Part shown: one piece after another, positions 10,683 through 19,818 of the stretch | Layout: each line of letters begins with the position of its first letter | How positions within the stretch are numbered: position 1 is the stretch's first letter | From: an uncultured Sulfitobacter sp. | GTDB taxonomy: Bacteria > Pseudomonadota > Alphaproteobacteria > Rhodobacterales > Rhodobacteraceae | Reading direction: 5' to 3' | NCBI GenBank assembly: GCA_947492925.1 | Contig: CANLOQ010000003.1 | Coordinates: 620,001-684,000, forward strand | Length of the DNA: 64,000 nt | Made by a program: the position numbers and the translations under genes | The notes under the pieces: model-generated | Database searches by the model: none | Told to the model about the DNA's origin: nothing | The model's input: the letters and a program-made list of their open reading frames with translations, nothing else

Positions 10683-11369
10683 ATGAAACCTGTTGCCCTG
10701 ATCACCGGTGGCGCACGCGGCATCGGGCGTGCGATTGCCGAAGAACTGGCGATAGACCACAGGATTGCCGTCACTTACCACAACACGCCACCCGATGACG
10801 TTTTGGCAAGCCACCCGGACACCGTAGCGATCAAAGCTGATCTGAGCGATCCTGCCTGCGCCGCCGACATCATTGCGCAGGTGATCCGCAACCTCGGACG
10901 TCTGGACGTGATCGTCAACAATGCCGGTGCCATCGCAACGGATGACGCAGATCAGGCGCAGACCTTTGCGGTCAACCTGCACGCGCCCGTCGCCCTTCTG
11001 GAGGCAGCCCTGCCCCATTTGCAACGTGGGGCCTCTATCATCAACATTTCTTCCGTCAACGCTGTTCTGCCCGCGATGGGGGCTGTCGGCTATTCCGCAA
11101 GCAAAGCGGCGATGGATACGTGGACGCGCGGGATGGCAAAAACGCTGGGACCGCGGGGCATCCGCGTCAACGGAATCGCCCCGGGAGCGATTGAGCGCGC
11201 GGATGCGCCCCGCCCCCCCGAGTTGATCGCGCAATTTGTCGAGATGACGGCCCTTGGACGGCACGGCGTGCCCGAAGACATCGCAAAAGTAGCACGTTTT
11301 CTGGCAAGCGACGCGTCAGGTTTTATCACAGGAGAGACCATTACCGTGTCCGGAGGATACCGCCTTTGA
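10683..11369 (+). CDS. SDR family NAD(P)-dependent oxidoreductase
   Basis: 228 residues with a classical short-chain dehydrogenase layout. The cofactor site T-G-G-A-R-G-I-G is at residues 8-15, N-N-A-G at 79-82, the catalytic Ser at 123/124 in INISSVNA, and Y-S-A-S-K (Tyr137, Lys141). The C-terminal FITGETITVSGGYRL is the usual family ending. The residues after the glycine motif favour NADP slightly, but the substrate is unknown. The start at 10683 follows AAAGGATCC; the alternative upstream ATG at 10623 falls inside the acnA terminator and is rejected. Confidence 0.9.
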   Translation: MKPVALITGGARGIGRAIAEELAIDHRIAVTYHNTPPDDVLASHPDTVAIKADLSDPACAADIIAQVIRNLGRLDVIVNNAGAIATDDADQAQTFAVNLHAPVALLEAALPHLQRGASIINISSVNAVLPAMGAVGYSASKAAMDTWTRGMAKTLGPRGIRVNGIAPGAIERADAPRPPELIAQFVEMTALGRHGVPEDIAKVARFLASDASGFITGETITVSGGYRL

Positions 11370-11421
11370 CCGGGCAAACTACCTTTGCCCTTTTCTGGGC
11401 CTTATCCCCGGTACGCATGAA

Positions 11422-11440
11422 CAACGGGCACGGCCCGTTG
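11422..11440. terminator. Hairpin between convergent SDR and ccmG
   Basis: CAACGGGC (11422-11429) and GCCCGTTG (11433-11440) pair perfectly around a 3-nt loop, directly before the ccmG stop codon. Neither side has a T-run, so it is a weak bidirectional terminator at best. Confidence 0.4.
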
Positions 11441-11441
11441 A

Positions 11442-11981
11442 CTATTCGCCCATAGCTTCCCGCAAAGCAGGCAAGAATCGTTGTTCATAGTCGCTGCCCA
11501 CCAGCGGCCCTGCAAAGCGGAACAGAACCGTCCCTTCACCGTCCAGAATGAATGTTTCCGGAGGCGCGGTCACGCCCCAATCAATCGACGTGCGCCCACG
11601 CGGGTCAAAGCCCACACCAATGAACGGGTTCTCATCATCCCGCAGATATTTCGACGCATTGGCCTGAGTATCACGGATATTGATCCCAACAATCGGCAGA
11701 CCGTCGGCCTGCATTTCCAACAACTTGGGATGCTCCGCACGACAAGGTGGGCACCAACTGGCCCAGAAGTTTACCAGCGTGACCTCACCCGAAGCCAGCA
11801 TCTCCGGCGTGGCCTGTGGGAAGCCGTCCAGCGCCTCTTGCGGGATACCGGGTGCTGTGCGGCCCACCATCGTTGAGGGCAACCCCTCTGGATCGTCGCG
11901 GTACATGCCAACAGCAGCCAGCGCCACAAAACCCACAAATATCAGCGGTGGAAGGATCATCATCGGGCGCAGTTTAGCCAT
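11442..11981 (-). CDS. ccmG: Cytochrome c biogenesis thiol-disulfide reductase CcmG/DsbE
   Basis: 179 residues: an N-terminal membrane anchor (MILPPLIFVGFVALAAVGM) and a periplasmic thioredoxin domain. The active site is W-C-P-P-C (76-80) within NFWASWCPPC, and GVTAPPETF is the cis-proline loop typical of CcmG. It keeps apocytochrome c cysteines reduced for heme ligation. The start at 11981 overlaps the last eight bases of ccmD, so the two are translationally linked. It is the last gene of the minus-strand sec/ccm run. Confidence 0.95.
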   Translation of the reverse strand: MAKLRPMMILPPLIFVGFVALAAVGMYRDDPEGLPSTMVGRTAPGIPQEALDGFPQATPEMLASGEVTLVNFWASWCPPCRAEHPKLLEMQADGLPIVGINIRDTQANASKYLRDDENPFIGVGFDPRGRTSIDWGVTAPPETFILDGEGTVLFRFAGPLVGSDYEQRFLPALREAMGE

Positions 11982-12132
11982 TCTTGCCACTCTCCTGTTC
12001 CACATCCTGCAGTGCCGCACGCGCCGCTTTGCCCCGGCGCAGGGTCAGCCAGATCAGGACCGCCAGCAATGCCAGCGATGCCCCGTAGGCCGACAGCACT
12101 TCGGTCGCGTATTTCCCCAGATCAGGCATCAT
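11974..12132 (-). CDS. ccmD: Heme exporter protein CcmD
   Basis: A 52-residue protein: M-M-P-D-L-G-K-Y, then a single transmembrane helix (SLALLAVLIWLTL) and a basic cytoplasmic tail (RRGKAARAAL). This size and topology, and position between ccmC and ccmG, identify CcmD, which helps release holo-CcmE from the CcmABC heme-export complex. The start ATG at 12132 overlaps the ccmC stop (ATGA), and its end overlaps ccmG by eight bases. Confidence 0.9.
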   Translation of the reverse strand: MMPDLGKYATEVLSAYGASLALLAVLIWLTLRRGKAARAALQDVEQESGKNG

Positions 12133-12863
12133 GCCGCCCGCTCCAACCTGACGCGCAGCGCCTGTGCGCGCCGCAAACGAATTTCGGTGCCCGTGCGGTA
12201 AAGAACCAGCGCCAGAAACAACAGGCCGAAGCCTATCATGCTGACCAGCAGCGGGTAAAAGAAGACATCCGACACGGTCCGCTCTCCGGTCGCAACGGGG
12301 ATCGACGTTCCCTGATGCAGACCTTGGTTCCAGAACTGCACGGCATAGCGTGAAAGGACCGCGAACACGGACCCGACAAGGCACAGAACGGAGGTCAGGT
12401 CGGCGGCGGTATCGGGGTCTTCGACCGCCTCCCACAAGGCGATGTAGCCCAGATAAAACAAAAACAGGATCAGGAAGGACGTCAGGCGCGGGTCCCAGGC
12501 CCACCATGTCCCCCACATCGGCTGTCCCCAGATCGCGCCGGTGACAAGCGCGATCAGCGTCATCACCAGCCCCACGGGTGCCGCCGCCTTGGCCGCCAAT
12601 GCGCTCACGTGGTGACGCCGCACCAGCCAGATCAGCGAGGTGATCAGCATCATGAACCATGCGTTGATCGCCATCAGGGCAGACGGCACGTGGAGATAGA
12701 TAATCTTGACGGTCGAACCCTGACGGAAATCATCGGGCGTAAAGAAAAAGCCCCAGATCAGGCCGACCACAACGCAGGAAATAGAGGTCACCCACAACAC
12801 GGGCTGCACCTTGGCGCTGAGCGCCAGAAATTTCACGGGGTTTGCGTAGGACCATATCGACAT
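12129..12863 (-). CDS. ccmC: Heme ABC transporter permease CcmC
   Basis: 244 residues with six membrane helices. The tryptophan-rich heme-handling motif WGQPMWGTWWAWDPRLTS (112-129) lies between conserved histidines, one of them in Y-L-H-V-P-S (near 58). CcmC loads heme onto CcmE in the periplasm. The start at 12863 gives MSIWSYANPVKFL, the usual beginning in relatives; the longer frame to 12962 would run into ccmB and lacks support. It overlaps ccmD by the ATGA junction and lies 61 bases after ccmB. Confidence 0.96.
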   Translation of the reverse strand: MSIWSYANPVKFLALSAKVQPVLWVTSISCVVVGLIWGFFFTPDDFRQGSTVKIIYLHVPSALMAINAWFMMLITSLIWLVRRHHVSALAAKAAAPVGLVMTLIALVTGAIWGQPMWGTWWAWDPRLTSFLILFLFYLGYIALWEAVEDPDTAADLTSVLCLVGSVFAVLSRYAVQFWNQGLHQGTSIPVATGERTVSDVFFYPLLVSMIGFGLLFLALVLYRTGTEIRLRRAQALRVRLERAA

Positions 12864-12924
12864 GAGCGTTATGTAGTCTGCCCAATGCGCGGTCTCAATG
12901 GGCAAATCATCACATCGGCGCGGG

Positions 12925-13581
12925 TCATCTAAGCCCCATGCGCAGCACGGCGGCGGAGGCAAAAGGCATCAGCGCAATCGTCGCGAGGGTGATCCCTGCC
13001 AGCATCAATAGCGGGGTCGAGACATCCTGCCCGCCTGCCCCGCGCCGTGCAGCTTCGGCCCCGAAGATCAGCGTCGGCACGTAAAGCGGCAGCACCAAGA
13101 GTGACAACAGCAAGCCGCCACGTTTGATGCCCACGGTCAGAGCCGCGCCGAAGGTGCCGATCACCGACAACGCGGGCGTGCCAAGCGCAAGCGAAATGAC
13201 AAGCCAGCCGTATCCCGGCACAGGCAGGTTCAACAGCACCCCGAGCACCGGTGCCGCCAGCACCAGCGGCAAGCCCGTCGTCAGCCAGTGCGCCAACGCC
13301 TTGACGCTCACCGCGGCCTCAAGCGGCAGAGGGGCCGTGAGAAGCAGATCAAGCGTGCCGTCCTCGTAATCCAGCGCCAAAAGCCGGTCGAGCGACAGCA
13401 AACACGCCAGCAACGCGCCCAACCACAGGATACCGGGCGCAATCGTACCCAGCAGCGCCGGTTGCGGGCCAACACTGAACGGCACCAACGTCACGACGAT
13501 CAGAAAGAACGCCAGACCAAGCCCAAAACCGCCGCCCGCCCGAAAGGCCAGCCGCAAATCTCGGATCAACAGGGCAATCAC
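12925..13581 (-). CDS. ccmB: Heme exporter protein CcmB
   Basis: 218 residues, six hydrophobic helices, beginning with the short amphipathic stretch [14 protein letters not shown] and ending in [14 protein letters not shown]. The [15 protein letters not shown] segment is a CcmB signature. CcmB is the membrane subunit of the CcmAB ATPase that drives release of heme-loaded CcmE. The start is GTG at 13581, overlapping the ccmA stop as GTGA, which indicates coupled translation. Confidence 0.95.
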   Translation of the reverse strand: MIALLIRDLRLAFRAGGGFGLGLAFFLIVVTLVPFSVGPQPALLGTIAPGILWLGALLACLLSLDRLLALDYEDGTLDLLLTAPLPLEAAVSVKALAHWLTTGLPLVLAAPVLGVLLNLPVPGYGWLVISLALGTPALSVIGTFGAALTVGIKRGGLLLSLLVLPLYVPTLIFGAEAARRGAGGQDVSTPLLMLAGITLATIALMPFASAAVLRMGLR

Positions 13582-14195
13582 AAAAATGCCTCGTCGCTGG
13601 CACCTGCACGTTGGTCAGGGCGGGCACGATAAGGCGTGATGTCCAGCACCTCCGCCTCCAGCCCCAGATCAATGTGGGTAGCGATCAGGGCAGAGCCGCC
13701 GCCCGCAAGATGCGCTTTGATGGCGGATGCAAACATCGCCACGGCGTCAACATCCAGAGAAACCGTCGGTTCATCCAGCACCCAGACCGGACATCCCGTA
13801 ACCAGCAGGCGCGACAGACCCAGACGGCGCTTCTGCCCCGCTGACAGCGTGCCTGCCAGACGCTCTGCCAATGGATGCAGCGCGTAGGCGTCCAGTGCAG
13901 CTTCAATCGCGTCGCCGCCAAAGACCTGCGCCCAGAAGGCAAGGTTTTCGCGCACGCTCAGCATCGCTTTTATGCCGTCGGCATGCCCCGCATAGGCAAT
14001 GCGGTCGGCTGCACCGCTGATTTCACCGTCCAATGCCGGTTGCAGCCCCGCAATTGTCCGTAAAAGCGTGGTTTTGCCCGCCCCGTTCGGCCCCCGCAGG
14101 ATCAGCGCCTTGCCCGGTTCGAGCGACAGGCTCAGCCCCGCGACCACAGGCACACCACCGCGCGCGAGTGTCAGGTTTTGGGCATTCAGCAGCAT
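13578..14195 (-). CDS. ccmA: Heme exporter ATP-binding protein CcmA
   Basis: 205-residue ABC ATPase. Walker [10 protein letters not shown] is at 35-43, the signature segment is L-S-A-G-Q-K-R-R, followed by Walker [13 protein letters not shown] and an H-loop in IATHID. The LSAGQ variant and the short length are typical for CcmA. It is the first of the ccmABCDG genes and lies six bases after the Mth938-like gene, consistent with one transcript starting further upstream at yajC/secD. Confidence 0.95.
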   Translation of the reverse strand: MLLNAQNLTLARGGVPVVAGLSLSLEPGKALILRGPNGAGKTTLLRTIAGLQPALDGEISGAADRIAYAGHADGIKAMLSVRENLAFWAQVFGGDAIEAALDAYALHPLAERLAGTLSAGQKRRLGLSRLLVTGCPVWVLDEPTVSLDVDAVAMFASAIKAHLAGGGSALIATHIDLGLEAEVLDITPYRARPDQRAGASDEAFL

Positions 14196-14201
14196 GTGAT
14201 T

Positions 14202-14555
14202 TCAAACAGGGATCAGCGCAAGCGCGACCCTGCGCCCTTCACTCAACAACACGTTATAGGTGCGGCAGGCAGCGGGCGATGACATCGCCTCAACCCCCAG
14301 ACCGACCTCCTGAAGCGTCGCCAAAAGCTCATCCGGCAGATGCGCCACATCCGCGCCGGTGCCGACAAACAGCACATCGACATGTTCAGCAAGCGCAGTC
14401 AAAGCCCCGGTATCTTCAAACCCCGCCCAACTGTGGGTGCCCGTAGGTCCGGTAATCACGGCGCCATGTGACACCTCACCCCCGATGCGGAAAAAGCCCG
14501 GTCCGTAGCCGTCGACAGGCAAGGCATCGGTATAGGTAATCTCGTTCAGGCGCAT
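14202..14555 (-). CDS. Mth938-like domain-containing protein
   Basis: 117 residues of the Mth938/DUF498 family. The conserved points are YGPGFFRIGGEVSHGAVI, then FVGTGADVAHLPDEL, LGVEAMSSPAACRTYNVLL and EGRRVALALIPV. The family has an alpha/beta fold related to NDUFAF3, a mitochondrial complex I assembly factor, but bacterial members have no proven role. It sits between secF/tauE and ccmA with gaps of three and six bases, so it is co-transcribed with export and cytochrome maturation genes. Confidence 0.9.
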   Translation of the reverse strand: MRLNEITYTDALPVDGYGPGFFRIGGEVSHGAVITGPTGTHSWAGFEDTGALTALAEHVDVLFVGTGADVAHLPDELLATLQEVGLGVEAMSSPAACRTYNVLLSEGRRVALALIPV

Positions 14556-14558
14556 GGC

Positions 14559-15314
14559 TCATCCTCTCCAAAGCGGCAGCCCGATGATAGCGGACAGCGC
14601 AATAATGATATAGGCCACGCGGCGAAAAAGCACCTCTGCCCGGGGGTCAAAAAGTCGCGCACCGATGACATTGGCGATCAGGTTGGGAATGCCAACCAGC
14701 AGACCCAGTAGCGCGATCTTCCAGACCATCAGGTCGCTGACCCACATGAACGCAAACAGCACAAGGTCGATGGCAACGAGGTACAGCAGGAAATTCGCGC
14801 GGATGACAGAGATCGGCAATGTACTGGCCATATAAAGCATGATGACAGGCGGTCCCGGGATGCCCGCAAAACCTGTCATGAACCCACCCAGTGCCCCGGT
14901 GCCAACCGTCATGGGCCGCGTCAGCGCCCCCTTTAACCGCCAGCCGGACACCACAAGCGCCAGCAGAACCAGAACCACCGCCGAGATAAACCAGCCAAAA
15001 GCCACAGGGCTGATCAGCGTCAGACACCAAAGACCAACGGGCAGCGCCACCAGCGCACCAATCATCAGCGTCCCTATCTCGCGCGGGGTGCCATCGCGCA
15101 GGGCCGCACGCAGGTTTGGCAGCGGGCCCAACAATTCGGCGGCGACAAGAAAGATAATGGCCTCAACCGGGCTCAGGACGGATGAGGCCACGGGCATAAT
15201 GATCATCGCGGAACCAAAACCGGAAAACCCGCGCACCAGCCCTGCAACAACGACAGCGAGCACCAGCCAGAGCAAACCCTCGGTCGCGAGGGCCTGCGCC
15301 AGCATATCAGGCAT
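14559..15314 (-). CDS. Sulfite exporter TauE/SafE family protein
   Basis: 251 residues with about eight membrane helices and the repeated family motif G-x-G-x-G seen as V-R-G-F-S-G-F-G-S-A-M and in FAGIPGPPVIMLYMAS. TauE/SafE members move small anions (sulfite, sulfoacetate and similar) or are of unknown specificity. The start ATG at 15314 lies inside the last codons of secF, an eight-base overlap, which argues for coupled translation. The substrate cannot be read. It is a distant relative of the second TauE gene at 47.7 kb. Confidence 0.88.
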   Translation of the reverse strand: MPDMLAQALATEGLLWLVLAVVVAGLVRGFSGFGSAMIIMPVASSVLSPVEAIIFLVAAELLGPLPNLRAALRDGTPREIGTLMIGALVALPVGLWCLTLISPVAFGWFISAVVLVLLALVVSGWRLKGALTRPMTVGTGALGGFMTGFAGIPGPPVIMLYMASTLPISVIRANFLLYLVAIDLVLFAFMWVSDLMVWKIALLGLLVGIPNLIANVIGARLFDPRAEVLFRRVAYIIIALSAIIGLPLWRG

Positions 15315-16275
15315 CAATATTGGCGTATTGGTTGCCTGCGTTGGCGTCAGGCTTGGACCAGTCCCGCTTGACCCCAAAGTACAGCAGGATCGCGGAGGCC
15401 ACGAAAATCGACGAATAGGTGCCCACGATCACACCCCAGATCATCGCAAAAACAAAGCCCCGGATCACGTCACCGCCCAGCACGAACAGCGCAATCAGCG
15501 CCAGCAGCGTGGTGAAAGAAGTCATGAAGGTCCGGCTCATGGTTTCGTTGATGCTCAGGTTCATCACTTCCTTCAGGTCGCGTTTCTTGTACTTGCGCAG
15601 GTTTTCCCGCACGCGGTCGAACACGACAACCGTGTCGTTCAGCGAATAACCCACGATGGTCAGAAGCGCCGCGATAATGGCCAGATCAAACCGGATTTGC
15701 AGTTCTGAAAACACGCCGATGGTCAGCACCACGTCATGCACCAGCGCCAGTACGGCACCAGCCGCAAACTGCCATTCGAACCGCAGCCAGATATAGATCA
15801 AAACCGCCCCGATGGCCAAAACCACGGCAATGGCGGCGGTCTGGATCAATTCGCCCGAGACTTTGGGGCCAACGGATTCCACCGAGATAAACTTGATTTC
15901 GGGCCGCACGGTCTGCAGCGCGGTCTGCACTGCCTGAATTGTATCCGTCGTGACCGCTTCCTGACCGTCTTGCGCCTGGATGCGGATCATCGCCACATTC
16001 TGATCCTCGCGGAAAGTGGGGTCGAACACTTCGGTGATTGAAATATCGCCCAGCTCAAGCACCTCAAGTGCGCCGCGATACTCAGCCACGTCCACCACCA
16101 TCGGACTTTCGGTGCGGATTGTCGTGCCCCCGCGGAAGTCGATGCCGAAGTTCAGACCCTGAATCAGGAACGACGCAGCCGCGACGACCATCATCAGCGC
16201 CGAGATGCCCAGCCACAGCTTCCAGCGGCTGAAGTAATCAAAGTTCGGCGCTTGTTTGAACAGACGTAACCGCAT
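15307..16275 (-). CDS. secF: Protein translocase subunit SecF
   Basis: 322 residues with six transmembrane helices and the family's D-F-R-G-G motif (NFGIDFRGGTTIRTES) near residue 47. The second half has GYSLNDTVVVFDRVRENL, the conserved D-T-V-V-x-x-D-R-x-R-E segment of SecF helix 4. SecDF uses the proton gradient to pull preproteins through SecYEG on the periplasmic side. It follows secD with a three-base gap and overlaps tauE. Confidence 0.97.
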   Translation of the reverse strand: MRLRLFKQAPNFDYFSRWKLWLGISALMMVVAAASFLIQGLNFGIDFRGGTTIRTESPMVVDVAEYRGALEVLELGDISITEVFDPTFREDQNVAMIRIQAQDGQEAVTTDTIQAVQTALQTVRPEIKFISVESVGPKVSGELIQTAAIAVVLAIGAVLIYIWLRFEWQFAAGAVLALVHDVVLTIGVFSELQIRFDLAIIAALLTIVGYSLNDTVVVFDRVRENLRKYKKRDLKEVMNLSINETMSRTFMTSFTTLLALIALFVLGGDVIRGFVFAMIWGVIVGTYSSIFVASAILLYFGVKRDWSKPDANAGNQYANIDA

Positions 16276-16278
16276 GGC

Positions 16279-17928
16279 TTAAACCTCAATCGTTTTGGGA
16301 CGTGCCCGTTCAAACCAGATCACGACCATCAGCCGCGTCACAAAGATCGCCGTGAAAACCGAGGTTATGATGCCGAACCCCAGTGTAATCGCAAAACCGC
16401 GCACCGGACCGGAGCCCATGACGAACAAGATTACGGCGGTGATCAGCGTGGTGATGTTGGCGTCGATGATCGCGCTCAACGCCTTTTCATAGCCCAGCGA
16501 GATTGCCCGCGCCGGTCCCTTGGCGGTGCGCAACTCTTCTCGAATACGCTCAAACACCAGCACGTTGGCGTCCACCGCCATACCAACTGTCAGCACGATG
16601 CCCGCAATACCCGGCAGGGTCAGCGTGGCCCCCACAAGGCTGAGAAGGCCAAAGATCATGGCGACGTTGATGATCAGCGCGATATTGGCGAAAATACCGA
16701 ACAACCCATAGCTGACAAACATGAAAAACAGCACCGCGACGAAAGCCACAATCGTCGCCACTTTACCCGCGTCGATGCTGTCCTGACCCAGTTCCGGGCC
16801 GATCGTGCGTTCTTCGAGGAATTCAAGGCCCGCAGGCAGCGCACCTGCGCGCAGCAGAATGGCCAGATTGGTCGATTCCTCGACGTTGAAATTACCCGTG
16901 ATAATGCCCGATCCGCCCGGAATATGGCTCTGGATGGTCGGTGCGCTGATCACCTCGTCGTCCAGCACAATGGCAAAAGGCGATCCGATGTTCTCGGCAG
17001 TGTAATCCCCGAACTTGCGCGCGCCGGAGGTGTTAAAGCGGAAGCTGACCGCTGGCCGCCCGTTCTGATCAAATGACGGCTGTGCATCGACCAGCTCCTC
17101 GCCCGTCACGACGGCAGCGGATTCGACCGTGTAGAACGCACCGGGTTCGTCAATTGACGGGATCAGCTTGTTGCCCAGACCGGGGTTTGCATTGGCATCG
17201 GTGCCACGGCTGACGACCGGATTGAAGGTCAGCTGCGCCGTGGTGCCGATGATAGCTTTCAGCTCTGCCGCTGATCCGACGCCGGGCACCTGGATCAGAA
17301 TACGGTCGGTGCCTTGCCTCTGGATCGTGGGTTCACGCGTGCCGACCTCGTCGATGCGGCGGCGGATGATTTCCAGCGACTGCTGCATCGTGCGCTCGTC
17401 CGTGGCCTGCTTTTCGGCGTCCGAAAAGGTGATGATGATCGTGCCATCGTCACCGCGCACTTCGATGTCTGTGGCCCCTACCCCGCTCAGCGTCGGCACG
17501 GGCTGCGCCAGACCACGTGTGATCTCAAGCGCTTCTGCCATCTTGGTGGGGTCGTTCAGGCGCACGCGCAACTCGTCCGCCGGAGACTGCTGGCGGCGCA
17601 CCGGTGTCAGACTGCGCAGCGCGTCGCGCACCTCGGGCCAGCGGGCTTCCATACGGCTGGCATAGACATCCTCGACCTTCACCTCGGCCAGCAGATGCGC
17701 CCCGCCGCGCAGGTCCAGCCCCAGATTGACCAGACCCGACGGCAGCCATTCGGGCCAAAGCGCGCGCTGCGCCTCAAGCTCGGGCGTGCTGCCTGCCACC
17801 TCCATCGCGGCCACGGCATCATTGTGCTGCTCAACAGGGCCGTAGAACGCATTGGGCAGCGCCAGCCAAATCCCGATCGCACAGGTCAGCGCGATAAGTA
17901 TCCGTTTCCACAGATCAATCTGAAGCAT
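16279..17928 (-). CDS. secD: Protein translocase subunit SecD
   Basis: 549 residues. The N-terminal helix is followed by the P1 domain with GLDLRGGAHLLAEV (residues about 69-82), then P4, then five helices with VGMAVDANVLVFERIREELR, the SecD equivalent of the proton-relay segment. It partners SecF in the export motor. The minus-strand order yajC-secD-secF is the classic arrangement. An overlapping plus-strand open frame here is a coding shadow. Confidence 0.97.
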   Translation of the reverse strand: MLQIDLWKRILIALTCAIGIWLALPNAFYGPVEQHNDAVAAMEVAGSTPELEAQRALWPEWLPSGLVNLGLDLRGGAHLLAEVKVEDVYASRMEARWPEVRDALRSLTPVRRQQSPADELRVRLNDPTKMAEALEITRGLAQPVPTLSGVGATDIEVRGDDGTIIITFSDAEKQATDERTMQQSLEIIRRRIDEVGTREPTIQRQGTDRILIQVPGVGSAAELKAIIGTTAQLTFNPVVSRGTDANANPGLGNKLIPSIDEPGAFYTVESAAVVTGEELVDAQPSFDQNGRPAVSFRFNTSGARKFGDYTAENIGSPFAIVLDDEVISAPTIQSHIPGGSGIITGNFNVEESTNLAILLRAGALPAGLEFLEERTIGPELGQDSIDAGKVATIVAFVAVLFFMFVSYGLFGIFANIALIINVAMIFGLLSLVGATLTLPGIAGIVLTVGMAVDANVLVFERIREELRTAKGPARAISLGYEKALSAIIDANITTLITAVILFVMGSGPVRGFAITLGFGIITSVFTAIFVTRLMVVIWFERARPKTIEV

Positions 17929-17961
17929 GGCGATGCCCTCTCTGGCGCGATGGTGGGGCGG

Positions 17962-18240
17962 TTACTTCGCCGGTTCGGTTTTGGAAACGACCGTCGCGAT
18001 GGTGGACTGGATCACACGGATCTTGACCCCGTCGGCAATCTCGACCTCAAGCTCGCCGTCGTCCTTGACCTTGACGACCTTGCCGATGACGCCGCCCTGC
18101 GTGACCACCTGATCGCCGCGGCGCAGGGCCGCCACCATCGCCTGATGCTCTTTGACCTTCTTTTGCTGCGGACGGATCAGCAGGAAATACATGATCGCAA
18201 AGATCAGAATGAGGGGAATAAACTGTTCAATACCGCCCAT
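17962..18240 (-). CDS. yajC: Preprotein translocase subunit YajC
   Basis: 92 residues. A single helix (FIPLILIFAIMYFLLI) is followed by the family signature R-P-Q-Q-K-K and a small basic/beta domain (GDQVVTQGGVIGKVVKVKDD). YajC associates with SecDF at the inner membrane. It is the first gene of the minus-strand run that continues through ccmG, so the promoter for that run probably lies in 18241-18387, a region shared with the divergent pentapeptide gene. Confidence 0.96.
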   Translation of the reverse strand: MGGIEQFIPLILIFAIMYFLLIRPQQKKVKEHQAMVAALRRGDQVVTQGGVIGKVVKVKDDGELEVEIADGVKIRVIQSTIATVVSKTEPAK

Positions 18241-18387
18241 GGCATGCGTCCTTTTCGGTCGGGTTCGGGGGCGCGCAATGGCCCGGTGTTGGCGTTTGGC
18301 AGAACCTATGTGCGGCGGGGGGCGGGCGCAAGGCGGAAACGGGGGAATTGGGTGGACTATCGGGGCGGTGCGCGTAATCTCGGCGCA

Positions 18388-19746
18388 ATGAACTACCCTG
18401 GGGGGATGATGCAGGTCACAACGATAGAAATACCACTGTTTTTCGTGCTCCTCATCGGGGTTGTTCTGGCCTCTGTGCTGATCGCCAAGCTACCCGTGTC
18501 GCGGTTTACGGGCAAAGAGGTGCCTTTGGTCGCGCTGCAAGCAAAGATGGGGCTGAGCGCGCTCAACAGCGGCTTGTTCTTTTTGCTGCTGGTGTTTTGG
18601 GCCGTGCTGTTTGTGCTGCTGTTTGGTGGGTTGATAGGAACGATCTACGTAACCCTGACCGATCCGATCCCGACACGCGGCGATGACACAGCCATCTGGA
18701 ACTGGCGCTTTTCTGTTCTGAAGCTGGCGTCACTGACCGCCGTTCTGGGCGCAGTTGTCGCCCTGCCCATTTCATTGGTCCGAATTGCTATGGCTCAGCG
18801 ACAAAACGAAATGACCCAGCACCAGAACGAAACCGCCGAAGAGGCACTGCTGAATGACAAGGTGAACGCCGCCATAGCCGGACTGCATGCTCAGCGGCAA
18901 GTTACAGTTTGGTTTTCCAATGAAAAAGTCCAGCGACCTGCGAGCAACGGTTGGGAGGACGACATTACCCGCCGCAACGGTGCCATCGACACATTGGAAG
19001 GTTTGGCAAAGGAACGTTCTGCTCTTCTGGTTCGAATTACGCAGATGCTGACCGTCTACCTCCAAGAAATGACCCGAGAATTCCCGCCAGATAAGAGCCC
19101 TGCAATAAACCCAGACCCGAATGCGCTCAGTGACTGGGCGACAGCCCTCGTTCATCCACGCTCTGACATGGTTCGAGCCATTTTTGCCTTGAGTAGCTTG
19201 ACAAGTGATCAAGAACGTTTTGGCGAAACATATTCACCAAACTTAGCTGGAATAAACGCACAAGGTGCAGTCTTAACAGAGATAAATTTGTCAAATGCCA
19301 AACTGTTTAATGCCCACCTCGAAGGTGCAAAGTTGATGAAAGCTAAGTTGCGAGGTTGCAACCTGCTAAGAGCAGTTCTTCAGGGAACAAATTTCTCAGA
19401 AGCGTCATTGCGGGGCACGGATTTTAAGACAGCGGATTTACGGGGATGCATCCTCAGAAGCGCAGATCTTCAAGGAGCAGACTTGCGAGACATAAGAGTT
19501 GATGAAAATACAACTTTTGAAGGAGCGAATTTAAAAGGCGCTGCAGTGAGACGACTTACTGTTAGCAACACAATGAAAATTTCTGCGAATCTTGAAAATA
19601 TCTTTGGGGATTGCACGGTAATTCTGCCACAAGGCTTTTCACGCCCAGTCCACTTCGACAAAAAATTCAAGAGCTCCAAAGACTTCGAAACAGCTTGGCG
19701 CGAATTCCAGCGCTCCATCGGCCAAGACCCCGACACCTCGAAATAA
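18388..19746 (+). CDS. Membrane-anchored pentapeptide repeat protein
   Basis: 452 residues. Three hydrophobic segments near residues 13-33, 58-88 and 108-135 anchor it. A charged linker (AMAQRQNEMTQHQNETAEEA) leads to a helical domain that replaces the usual pentapeptide-family N-terminus. From about 287 to 391 lies a right-handed pentapeptide array with A(D/N)LXX-type units such as ADLRG, ADLQG, ANLKG. Start at 18388 is uncertain (ATGs also at 18406 and 18409; none has a good ribosome site). GC is much lower than in neighbours: two hand-counted 60-base lines (19261, 19501) are each 24/60. It interrupts the space between yajC and serS and looks horizontally acquired. Function unknown. Confidence 0.83.
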   Translation: MNYPGGMMQVTTIEIPLFFVLLIGVVLASVLIAKLPVSRFTGKEVPLVALQAKMGLSALNSGLFFLLLVFWAVLFVLLFGGLIGTIYVTLTDPIPTRGDDTAIWNWRFSVLKLASLTAVLGAVVALPISLVRIAMAQRQNEMTQHQNETAEEALLNDKVNAAIAGLHAQRQVTVWFSNEKVQRPASNGWEDDITRRNGAIDTLEGLAKERSALLVRITQMLTVYLQEMTREFPPDKSPAINPDPNALSDWATALVHPRSDMVRAIFALSSLTSDQERFGETYSPNLAGINAQGAVLTEINLSNAKLFNAHLEGAKLMKAKLRGCNLLRAVLQGTNFSEASLRGTDFKTADLRGCILRSADLQGADLRDIRVDENTTFEGANLKGAAVRRLTVSNTMKISANLENIFGDCTVILPQGFSRPVHFDKKFKSSKDFETAWREFQRSIGQDPDTSK

Positions 19747-19818
19747 CCCGCTCTACCCCTCCCCCGCACAATCCGGCATAACGCGCACAACACGACTCAC
19801 AACCCAAGGACCGCCCCC

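Noticed and set aside
17314-18387. Upstream extension of the pentapeptide frame through secD and yajC
   Set aside because: It runs antisense through two well-supported genes; the real protein begins with its first membrane helix near 18388.
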